Shown one piece after another: positions 1 to 6,211 of a DNA stretch of 6,355 nucleotides. The position numbers and the translations under genes were made by a program. The notes below the pieces were generated by a model. It was given only the letters and a program-made list of their open reading frames with translations, did not search any database and was not told the origin of the DNA. The DNA lies in the NCBI GenBank assembly GCA_018829865.1, contig JAHJTR010000054.1:1-6355 (forward strand). Direction: 5' to 3'. Source of the stretch: Patescibacteria group bacterium. Lineage in GTDB: Bacteria > Patescibacteriota > Gracilibacteria > UBA1369 > JAHJTR01. Each line of letters begins with the position of its first letter. Position 1 is the stretch's first letter.

Positions 1-24
1 AAATTAACATATTCCTTTTCTTTT

Positions 25-52
25 GCAATGGAAGTTATATAACTTCCATTGC
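25..52. repeat. Perfect 28-bp palindrome upstream of the nrdJ leader
   Basis: Two 14-nt arms, GCAATGGAAGTTAT and ATAACTTCCATTGC, are exact reverse complements with no spacer. As RNA this could fold into a stem of about 12 bp with a tight AU loop. The plus-strand sequence after it (CCCAATATTTATTTTT) is T-rich only after a delay, so it would be an atypical intrinsic terminator for a gene lying upstream of the window. A dimeric regulator's operator is the alternative. Palindromy is seen directly; function is inferred. Confidence 0.6.
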
Positions 53-65
53 CCCAATATTTATT

Positions 66-81
66 TTTCTATATCTTGTAC
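66..81 (+). promoter_or_regulatory. NrdR-box-like operator, distal copy
   Basis: The core CTATATCTTGT fits the known NrdR-box consensus acaCwAtATaTwGwgt at the central conserved positions; about 10 of 16 positions match in this direction and 11 in the other. The flanks are degenerate. NrdR is the bacterial ATP-cone/zinc-ribbon repressor of ribonucleotide reductase genes and binds tandem boxes cooperatively. The position upstream of a reductase gene and the paired site 32 bp downstream support the call; alone this copy would be unconvincing. Confidence 0.6.
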
Positions 82-97
82 ACACGCATTATTTAAG

Positions 98-113
98 ACA
101 CAAGATATAGTGC
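98..113 (+). promoter_or_regulatory. NrdR-box-like operator, proximal copy
   Basis: The 16-mer ACACAAGATATAGTGC matches the NrdR-box consensus acaCwAtATaTwGwgt at 14 of 16 positions, the exceptions being G at 104 and C at 113. Its distance from the distal box, 32 bp, is about three helical turns, the phasing expected of cooperative NrdR binding. TATAGT at 106-111 inside the box is five of six to a -10 element, so the box could cover a promoter, although no good -35 lies at the right distance. The boxes' cores (69-79 and 100-110) form an exact 11-bp inverted repeat. Confidence 0.72.
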
Positions 114-135
114 CAAAAGCGTTACACATGCACTA

Positions 136-164
136 TTGACCCTTTTTAAAAATCTCTCTAATTT
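136..164 (+). promoter_or_regulatory. Candidate sigma70-type promoter for nrdJ
   Basis: TTGACC (136-141) is five of six to the -35 consensus. A 17-bp spacer separates it from TAATTT (159-164), which keeps the most conserved T, A and final T of a -10. Initiation would fall near 170, giving a very short leader before the ATG at 188. The NrdR-like boxes would then lie upstream of the -35. The alternative start, driven from TATAGT at 106-111, would put the boxes over the promoter, which suits repression better. I cannot decide between them from sequence. Confidence 0.4.
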
Positions 165-187
165 CAATTACTTAAAAATAAAAAAAT

Positions 188-2386
188 ATGAAAAAAGTTA
201 TCAAAAGAGACAATCAAATCGCCGAATTTGACCCCAAAAAAATAACTCAAGCGATTTGGAAAGCAGCCGAAAGTGTTGGAGGAGAAGATACACACGCTTC
301 AGATGAAATCGCCAATAGAGTTATAGAATTATTAGATGTTTTATTTAAAGGAGAAAACTACCCTACTGTCGAACAAATTCAAGATTTAGTAGAGAAAATT
401 TTAATTGAAAGCGGACATGCCAAAACAGCTAAAGCCTATATTTTATATCGCCAAAAACGCAAAGAACTCAGAGAAAAACAGAAAAAAATTATCGGAACAA
501 CCACCAACCTAAATCTTTCATTAAACGCTTTAACCACATTAGCTAAAAGATATTTGGAAAAAGATCATAAAGGCAAAGTTATAGAGAAACCGGAACAAAT
601 GTTCAGAAGAATTGCCAAAAATATTGCTGAAGCCGACTTGAATTACGATGGAGAAAATTTAGAACGCACAGAAGAAAAATTTTATGAAATGATTTCACAC
701 TTGGATTTCTTACCAAATTCACCAACACTCATGAACGCCGGCACCGACATCCAACAATTATCCGCCTGTTTTGTTTTGCCGGTTGAGGATAGCATGGAGG
801 GAATATTCACAACGCTGAAAAATGCAGCACTCATTCATAAAAGCGGTGGAGGAACGGGTTTCTCTTTCTCAAGATTAAGACCAAAGAACGATTTGGTTAA
901 ATCAACCACCGGAATCTCATCAGGGCCGGTATCATTTATGAAAGTGTTTGACGCTGCAACCGAAGCCATCAAACAAGGTGGCCGTCGCCGTGGTGCCAAT
1001 ATGGGAATACTCCGCATCGACCATCCGGATGTTTTAGACTTCATCACTATGAAATCCGACATGGTAACACTAACCAACTTCAATATTTCAGTCGCCTTCA
1101 CAGACAAATTTATGCAAGCCCTCGAAAGCGACACTGATTACGAATTATTAAACCCAAGAAGCGGAGAACCTATCAAAACGCTACCTGCACGCCACGTATT
1201 TGACCTTATATTAGACATGGCCTGGAAAAACGGCGACCCGGGATTAATCTTCATAGACACAATCAACTCAAAAAATCCCGTCAAGCATATTGGCCTAATA
1301 GAAAGCACCAATCCCTGCGGAGAGCAACCTCTTCTCCCCTATGAATCATGTAATTTAGGTTCAATCAATTTAAATAATTTTATCGACGCAGAAACTCGCC
1401 AAGTTAATTGGGAAAGACTCAGAGAAATAATTCACACAGCGGTTCACTTTTTGGATAATGTAATAGACATGAATAATTACCCCATCCCCGAAATCGCCGA
1501 AATGAGCAAAGGAACACGCAAAATAGGACTTGGAGTTATGGGATTTGGTGATCTGTTATATCAATTAAAAATCCCTTACAACTCAGAAGAAGGTCTGCAA
1601 ATGGGAGAAAGAATTATGAAATTCATCAATGACGAAGCCCGCAATAAATCTGTAGACCTAGCCAGAACCAGAGGAACTTTCCCTTATTATGAAGGTTCTG
1701 ATCACGAAAAAAATGGCATGCGCATGAGAAATGCTTGTGTTACAACAGTTGCTCCCACAGGTTCAATCGGTATGATTGCCGAAGCATCCGGAGGCATCGA
1801 GCCAAATTTCGCCATCAGTTTCATTAAATATGTAATGGATGATACTGAACTGGTTTACGTCAATAAATATTTTGAGCAGGAGGCAAAAAAACGAGGATTT
1901 CATTCCGACGACTTAATGAGAGAAATCGCTACTGTCGGCTCAATTCAAGAAATTGACGAAATCCCCGAGGACATTAAAAGAATATTTGTCACAGCTCAAG
2001 ATATTCAGCCGGAATGGCATATCAGAATGCAAGCAGCCTTTCAAAGACACACGGATTCCGCCATCTCTAAAACAATTAACTTCCCAAATAGCTCAACGAC
2101 AAGAGAGATTGAAAAAGCCTACAAAATGGCTTATCAGCTAGGATGTAAAGGAATCACAGTTTATCGCGACGGATCCAGAGATTGCCAAGTACTAAATATC
2201 GGAGAAGTAAAAGGTAAAAAAGAGGAAACTCACAATAATAATCGCCAACATCAAGAAATAATCAAAAAATCAAAGGCGCAAATAAGTGGAGAAGGACTTT
2301 GCCCTGAATGTGAAGGTAAACTTGTAATGACCGAAGGATGTATGTCATGCCCCATGTGCAGCTTCTCCGCCTGCTCTGTAGCTTAA
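188..2386 (+). CDS. nrdJ: Adenosylcobalamin-dependent (class II) ribonucleotide reductase
   Basis: Reduces ribonucleotides to deoxyribonucleotides in the cytoplasm, using a thiyl radical generated from coenzyme B12, so no oxygen or radical-donor subunit is needed. The 732-residue protein is of normal family length. An ATP-cone (about residues 3-95) implies overall activity control by ATP/dATP. The alpha/beta-barrel follows. C194 (LSACFVLP) and C388 (ESCNLGSINL) are the expected substrate-reducing pair. N375, C377 and E379 in NPCGE are the radical-site triad, and the 11-residue spacing from C377 to C388 equals that in the Thermotoga NrdJ. Other family blocks are APTGSIG (522-528), the HIRMQAAFQ to KTINFP region (611-633) and KGITVYRDGSR (654-664). 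The C-terminal tail has six cysteines (705, 708, 718, 721, 724, 729), the usual mobile thiol/zinc-ribbon-like end that relays electrons from thioredoxin or a glutaredoxin-like protein. It ends CSFSAC, with Ser where many relatives have Gly. The start is fixed by the ATP-cone beginning at once; no Shine-Dalgarno is present. Regulation by NrdR is likely. Confidence 0.96.
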   Translation: MKKVIKRDNQIAEFDPKKITQAIWKAAESVGGEDTHASDEIANRVIELLDVLFKGENYPTVEQIQDLVEKILIESGHAKTAKAYILYRQKRKELREKQKKIIGTTTNLNLSLNALTTLAKRYLEKDHKGKVIEKPEQMFRRIAKNIAEADLNYDGENLERTEEKFYEMISHLDFLPNSPTLMNAGTDIQQLSACFVLPVEDSMEGIFTTLKNAALIHKSGGGTGFSFSRLRPKNDLVKSTTGISSGPVSFMKVFDAATEAIKQGGRRRGANMGILRIDHPDVLDFITMKSDMVTLTNFNISVAFTDKFMQALESDTDYELLNPRSGEPIKTLPARHVFDLILDMAWKNGDPGLIFIDTINSKNPVKHIGLIESTNPCGEQPLLPYESCNLGSINLNNFIDAETRQVNWERLREIIHTAVHFLDNVIDMNNYPIPEIAEMSKGTRKIGLGVMGFGDLLYQLKIPYNSEEGLQMGERIMKFINDEARNKSVDLARTRGTFPYYEGSDHEKNGMRMRNACVTTVAPTGSIGMIAEASGGIEPNFAISFIKYVMDDTELVYVNKYFEQEAKKRGFHSDDLMREIATVGSIQEIDEIPEDIKRIFVTAQDIQPEWHIRMQAAFQRHTDSAISKTINFPNSSTTREIEKAYKMAYQLGCKGITVYRDGSRDCQVLNIGEVKGKKEETHNNNRQHQEIIKKSKAQISGEGLCPECEGKLVMTEGCMSCPMCSFSACSVA

Positions 2387-2392
2387 TCAAAA

Positions 2393-4561
2393 ATGGCAAT
2401 GAACGAATATCTACAATCAAATACGCCTGCTCAAAGAACCGCTGAGCAGGCAATAGTTCAGGGGCTGATAACAAAGGATGATATCAAAAAATATGATTCA
2501 TTAAAAAATAATCCCTCCCCGGCTGCTCAAAGAGAGTATAAGGCAGGAGTAAACGATACAATTGCTAAGGCCGAAAGAATTTATGATAATTACGTCGAAG
2601 CCCTCAAGAAATCCCCTTTTGATCCTAATATTCATGAAGGATTTATTACAGGATTTTTAAAAACTCCTACCATAAACGAAAAAAACGAAGAACTTAATAA
2701 ATTAAAAGAGTATATAACTGAGGAGGAAAAATTCGTAAAAGCATTGCAAGGCGCCGAAAAAGAAGTAAAAACAATTTACGATCAATACTGCCAAAAGCAT
2801 TACGGAAAAATACATCGAAATCAAATCAAAGAAGCGGCCCAAAAAATCTGCAGCACCAAAGCCCGAATAAACTCCTGCCTCAAGCAACGCACACTCACAC
2901 CTAATGACGCCAAATCCCTTTTGAATGAATGGCAAAACTATCCACCTGACAAAATCGGAGATTTTATTAAACTTACTGAAAGCAAAATCTTTAAGGCAGA
3001 AAGAACAACCAAAGATTATCAAAAAGATCTTACAAAATTCAGCAAATTAATAAAACTCACAATCCCTGATACAGCCGCAGTCAAACCCATAGAAACCGAT
3101 TTCTGGATGTTTTTTTTACAAGATTCACAGTCGCAAAAAGAAAGGGAGCAAAAATTATCCGATCTAAAAAAATTCATCAAAGCCGAAGAAAAAACCCTCA
3201 AAATTGTCAACGGCTTAAGCCCGATAGAAAAAAAAGAGTATTCAAAGCGATACAAAGACTATCAAAGCAAATTAAGCAAAGAACAAATACTCTCAGCCAT
3301 AACTAAAGAATCAGGAGAAATAGCAAGCAAGTTTTTTAGATTTTTCAAAGACAATCCCGAAACATTCTCAAAAAAAGCCCAAACACATTTATGCCGTGAA
3401 TTCGCTAAACTTGGCAGCTTTAATGACCAAAGACAGCACATCCAAAAATCAAAAAAGGAATTTGCGGAAATCAAAAAAATCACCCTGCAATTCTCAAAAT
3501 TACCAAAAGAAATCCAACAAAAACACAAAAAACATCTCCAAAACCTCATCACATCAAAAGAACGACAAAAATATCTCGAACTACTATCAACCGAAGACCC
3601 CGACCAACATCAAAAAGAAATTTTCGAAGATCAAATCCTTTCCATCAAAGAAAAAAACCACATTCTCAAAAACTACGAAGCCGCTAATCCAAGTGAGCGC
3701 AAAATAATTTATCAAAGTTATCAAGCTCTCAAATTAAAAACACTTCAAGCCATCGAAAAATTCAGCGAATTACCAAAAGAAGTCGCTACTCCTTCAACAA
3801 AATCACAATTCAAAATAAGCTCACTTGAAAGAAAACTCGAAATCATCGCCAAACTTTCGCAAGCTGACAATAAAACCATTGAGCAGCAACCAAACGCTAA
3901 TTCCTCCTCTATCACTATCATGGATAAATTCGACATGACCACAGCAGCTATAATCGACGAAAGCCGTGAAACCGTGCAAGCCTTAACTCTCCTTACAATC
4001 GCCTATCACACAGCACACGCCCATGAACTAAGAGACAAAGGCAACGGTATATCCGCAGAGGAACGCGCTGCACAAAAAGCCGAGACGAAAAAAGAAGAAC
4101 AAATTCAGAGAAGCACTATTCAAAATTCAATTGAAGATGATAGCAAACAAGCGCAGGTCATTAATTTTAATCAAGCCGGGGAAAAGTACGAAACAGAAAA
4201 AATCGAAAGAGTCAGAATGGACATCAATGAATTCGGAAAAGAAGGCCAACGCATTCGTGACCTGCACACCGAATTTTTAAGAGAGGATAAAAACGGCAGC
4301 AGTCCACTTTATAAAGACCGCGCTGATTGGACATTACTTAATAATGATAATAAAGTAATCAATTTTGAAACCGCCCGCCAAACAAAAAAAATCAACGATA
4401 CAAAATTTGAAGAGGAAATTCTGAACAAAACAAAAAAACGCCTAAAAATCAAAGACACTCTAGCCGACGACAAAATCGAAGAATCAATCGGCGACCAAAT
4501 GGAAAAACGCGGATTCAACGACGACGAATCATGCGCAAGATTAAGAAAAAACGCTGCCTAA
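2393..4561 (+). CDS. Unrecognised 722-residue lysine-rich helical protein
   Basis: I do not recognise a family. The protein is very rich in Lys, Glu, Gln and Asn, with no signal peptide, no membrane segment, no Walker A motif and no clear metal-binding cluster (Cys at 133, 153, 162, 334 and 714 are scattered). It should be cytoplasmic and mostly alpha-helical, probably with coiled-coil stretches. Degenerate internal units can be seen: FSKLPKE (367-373) and FSELPKE (457-463) are 90 residues apart, and related helix-turn patterns occur at 275-290 (LSPIEKKEYSKRYKDY) and 432-446 (NPSERKIIYQSYQAL). The least polar helix is about 511-545. After a charged linker (about 550-585) the C-terminal part carries VINF twice (589-592 and 655-658), each followed two residues later by Ala. 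Two ATGs are possible, at 2393 and 2399; neither has a Shine-Dalgarno. It begins 6 bp (or 12 bp) after the nrdJ stop, so co-transcription is likely. A structural, scaffold or protein-binding role is conceivable but not shown. Confidence 0.85.
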   Translation: MAMNEYLQSNTPAQRTAEQAIVQGLITKDDIKKYDSLKNNPSPAAQREYKAGVNDTIAKAERIYDNYVEALKKSPFDPNIHEGFITGFLKTPTINEKNEELNKLKEYITEEEKFVKALQGAEKEVKTIYDQYCQKHYGKIHRNQIKEAAQKICSTKARINSCLKQRTLTPNDAKSLLNEWQNYPPDKIGDFIKLTESKIFKAERTTKDYQKDLTKFSKLIKLTIPDTAAVKPIETDFWMFFLQDSQSQKEREQKLSDLKKFIKAEEKTLKIVNGLSPIEKKEYSKRYKDYQSKLSKEQILSAITKESGEIASKFFRFFKDNPETFSKKAQTHLCREFAKLGSFNDQRQHIQKSKKEFAEIKKITLQFSKLPKEIQQKHKKHLQNLITSKERQKYLELLSTEDPDQHQKEIFEDQILSIKEKNHILKNYEAANPSERKIIYQSYQALKLKTLQAIEKFSELPKEVATPSTKSQFKISSLERKLEIIAKLSQADNKTIEQQPNANSSSITIMDKFDMTTAAIIDESRETVQALTLLTIAYHTAHAHELRDKGNGISAEERAAQKAETKKEEQIQRSTIQNSIEDDSKQAQVINFNQAGEKYETEKIERVRMDINEFGKEGQRIRDLHTEFLREDKNGSSPLYKDRADWTLLNNDNKVINFETARQTKKINDTKFEEEILNKTKKRLKIKDTLADDKIEESIGDQMEKRGFNDDESCARLRKNAA

Positions 4562-4577
4562 AGCCCTCAAGTAAAAC

Positions 4578-4606
4578 TTCCAAAAAAACAAAAACTATCA
4601 TAAAAT
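4578..4606 (+). promoter_or_regulatory. Weak candidate promoter before the ferredoxin gene
   Basis: TAAAAT at 4601-4606 is five of six to a -10 element, and TTCCAA at 4578-4583, 17 bp upstream, is only three of six to a -35. The whole gap 4562-4632 is A-rich, so a chance match is quite possible. No stem-loop with a T-run is visible in the gap, so read-through from the upstream genes is an equal explanation for ferredoxin expression. Confidence 0.22.
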
Positions 4607-4632
4607 AAACTCAATAAATAACCCCTAAATAT

Positions 4633-4824
4633 ATGACTAAAGTATCGGTAAAAGATAATTGCATCGGCTGCGGGCTCTGCGCTCAAATAGCGGCAAACAC
4701 CTTTGCAATGAAAGACGATGGTAAATCTCATGTAATAAATCAAGAAGGCGATCCACTTGATACCATTAAAGAAGCCGAAGCGGCCTGCCCGGTTCAAGCG
4801 ATTGTTGTTGATGAAAGTGCATAA
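4633..4824 (+). CDS. Single-cluster [4Fe-4S] ferredoxin
   Basis: A 63-residue soluble electron carrier. C10, C13 and C16 (CIGCGLC) plus C52, followed by Pro (CPVQAI), supply the four ligands of one [4Fe-4S] cluster. The second-cluster cysteines of 2[4Fe-4S] clostridial ferredoxins are absent, and the middle has the DDGK...V loop usual for monocluster ferredoxins of the Thermotoga/Bacillus type. Length and layout are normal and complete. The start is the first ATG before VSVKDNC; upstream is A-rich with no Shine-Dalgarno. It lies 71 bp after the unknown gene and 28 bp before RuBisCO. RuBisCO itself needs no ferredoxin, so the partner is unknown. Supply of electrons to a thioredoxin-type system that recharges the reductase, or to an unrelated oxidoreductase elsewhere in the genome, are both possible inferences. 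Confidence 0.93.
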   Translation: MTKVSVKDNCIGCGLCAQIAANTFAMKDDGKSHVINQEGDPLDTIKEAEAACPVQAIVVDESA

Positions 4825-4852
4825 AATTATTACAAATTAAAAATAAAAAACC

Positions 4853-6211
4853 ATGAGTGACGAATTCAGTTATTACAATCCGGAATTCAAAATCGATGAC
4901 CCCGAAAAATACGTCATCACCTGGGTGCAAACCACCCCGATGGAAGGCGTTGATCTTATCAAGACATTCGAGCAAATCGCCGCCGAGTCATCTATCGGCA
5001 CTTGGACCAAAATTTGCACAATGAATGAAGAGATCGCCACCAAGCTCAAACCTGCCGTTTACGATGTTGACGAAAATAATCGTACCGCCAAAATCGCCTA
5101 CCCTATCGAACTTTTCGAAAAAAATAATATGGCAGGAATCATGTCATCAATTTGCGGCAATATTTTTGGTATGGAGGTTTTAAAAGAGCTACGAGTCATG
5201 GATATCCGCTTCCCCAAGTCAATTGTTGAATCTTACCCGGGGCCGGCTTTTGGTATTGAAGGAGTTAGAAAATTTTTCGGAGTAAAAGACCGCCCACTCA
5301 CAGGAACCATCATCAAGCCAAAAGTAGGCTTAACCGCCAAACAACACGCGGAAGTCGGCTACCAAGCATGGACGGGAGAAGATGGCCTGGGACTCGACAT
5401 AGTTAAAGACGACGAAAACCTAACCAGCCTGGAATTCAACACCTTCGACGAAAGAGTTGAGCTCACAGTAGCAATGCAGAGAAAAGTGGAAAAAGAAAGC
5501 GGAGAAAAAAAAGGTTATCTGTGCAACATCACACATTCCGATTACAACGAAATGATGCGCCGTTCAAAATTACTCGAAGAAGTAAACGGCAAAGGCGAAT
5601 ACATCATGCTTGACGTTGTGACCCTGGGATTCAGCGCAGTACACAGCTACAGATTAGCCAACACCGGAATGATGATTCACGCACACCGAGCCATGCACGC
5701 AGCAATGACCCGCACCCCGGGATTCAGTATTTCCATGCTAGTTTTAGCAAAAGTTTATAGATTGTTAGGAGTTGACCAACTACATATAGGCACAGCCGGA
5801 GTCGGCAAAATGGAAAGCAGCGAAGCCGAAACAGTAGAAATAGGCAACAACATCCAAATGGACGAAACCCCAGAAAATCCCGCTCAGTTTAGCCTTGGTC
5901 AAAAATGGTGGGGCATGAAACCGGTTGTTTCAATCGCCTCCGGAGGCCTCGGCCCACACAGAGTACCTGAAGCGGTAGAGCGAATGGGCAAAGACACCGT
6001 AATGCAAGCCGGAGGAGGAGTACACGGCCACCCCCGCGGCACAGCAGCAGGAGCAACATCATTAAGACAAGCAGTAGATTGCGCAATGGAAGGCGCCGAC
6101 CTGATTGAATACGGCAAAACCCACAAACAATTAGGAGAAGCCCTGGAAAAGTGGAAACCAAAAAGCCGAGTCATTACTTATGACGAAGAGGCTAATAAAC
6201 AGGTTACATAG
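4853..6211 (+). CDS. rbcL: Form III-type ribulose-1,5-bisphosphate carboxylase large chain
   Basis: Adds CO2 to ribulose-1,5-bisphosphate, giving two 3-phosphoglycerate. In archaea and Candidate Phyla Radiation bacteria, form III enzymes usually work in AMP/nucleoside salvage, not the Calvin cycle. The 452 residues are full length. Catalytic residues by spinach equivalence: E45 (E60) in AAESSIGTW, N103 (N123) in GNIFGM, K155 and K157 (K175, K177) in GTIIKPK, carbamylated K185 with D187 and E188 (K201, D203, E204) in VKDDEN, H278 and R279 (H294, R295) in HAHRAMHA, H311 (H327) in HIGT, loop-6 K319 (K334), S363 (S379) in ASGG, and the GGGVHGHP phosphate loop (387-394). The KDDEN motif (form II and II/III enzymes have KNDEP) and the overall resemblance to methanogen and Thermococcus enzymes argue for form III; subgroup III-a, III-b or a CPR clade needs a tree. 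Oddities: about four extra residues (TGEDGLGLD) just before the carbamylation strand, and KMES instead of the usual KMEG/KLEG after loop 6. No small-subunit gene, phosphoribulokinase, AMP phosphorylase or ribose-1,5-bisphosphate isomerase is in the window. Confidence 0.95.
   Translation: MSDEFSYYNPEFKIDDPEKYVITWVQTTPMEGVDLIKTFEQIAAESSIGTWTKICTMNEEIATKLKPAVYDVDENNRTAKIAYPIELFEKNNMAGIMSSICGNIFGMEVLKELRVMDIRFPKSIVESYPGPAFGIEGVRKFFGVKDRPLTGTIIKPKVGLTAKQHAEVGYQAWTGEDGLGLDIVKDDENLTSLEFNTFDERVELTVAMQRKVEKESGEKKGYLCNITHSDYNEMMRRSKLLEEVNGKGEYIMLDVVTLGFSAVHSYRLANTGMMIHAHRAMHAAMTRTPGFSISMLVLAKVYRLLGVDQLHIGTAGVGKMESSEAETVEIGNNIQMDETPENPAQFSLGQKWWGMKPVVSIASGGLGPHRVPEAVERMGKDTVMQAGGGVHGHPRGTAAGATSLRQAVDCAMEGADLIEYGKTHKQLGEALEKWKPKSRVITYDEEANKQVT

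Noticed and set aside
1..187. Cobalamin riboswitch before the B12-dependent reductase
   Set aside because: I see no B12-box-like GCCACTG, and the leader is too short and AT-rich for the usual fold. The NrdR-like boxes account for the visible structure.
3396..3707. A 103-residue plus-strand frame inside the unknown gene
   Set aside because: It is a shadow frame with lysine/asparagine-rich low-complexity content caused by A-rich codons of the real gene, and has no start signal.
5889..6174. Minus-strand frames of about 90 residues opposite the RuBisCO 3' end
   Set aside because: They are antisense shadows of a strongly conserved RuBisCO region, with Leu/Pro/Arg-rich translations and no family features.
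188..6211. Genetic code 25 (UGA read as glycine), as in Gracilibacteria and Absconditabacteria
   Set aside because: All four genes are full length under the standard code, with glycines encoded by GGN and no in-frame TGA. The absence of TGA stops in four genes is too few cases to mean anything.
4853..6211. Form IV RuBisCO-like protein or form II/III enzyme
   Set aside because: All catalytic residues are kept, unlike form IV. The motif is KDDEN, not the KNDEP of form II and II/III enzymes, so form III is the better call pending a tree.
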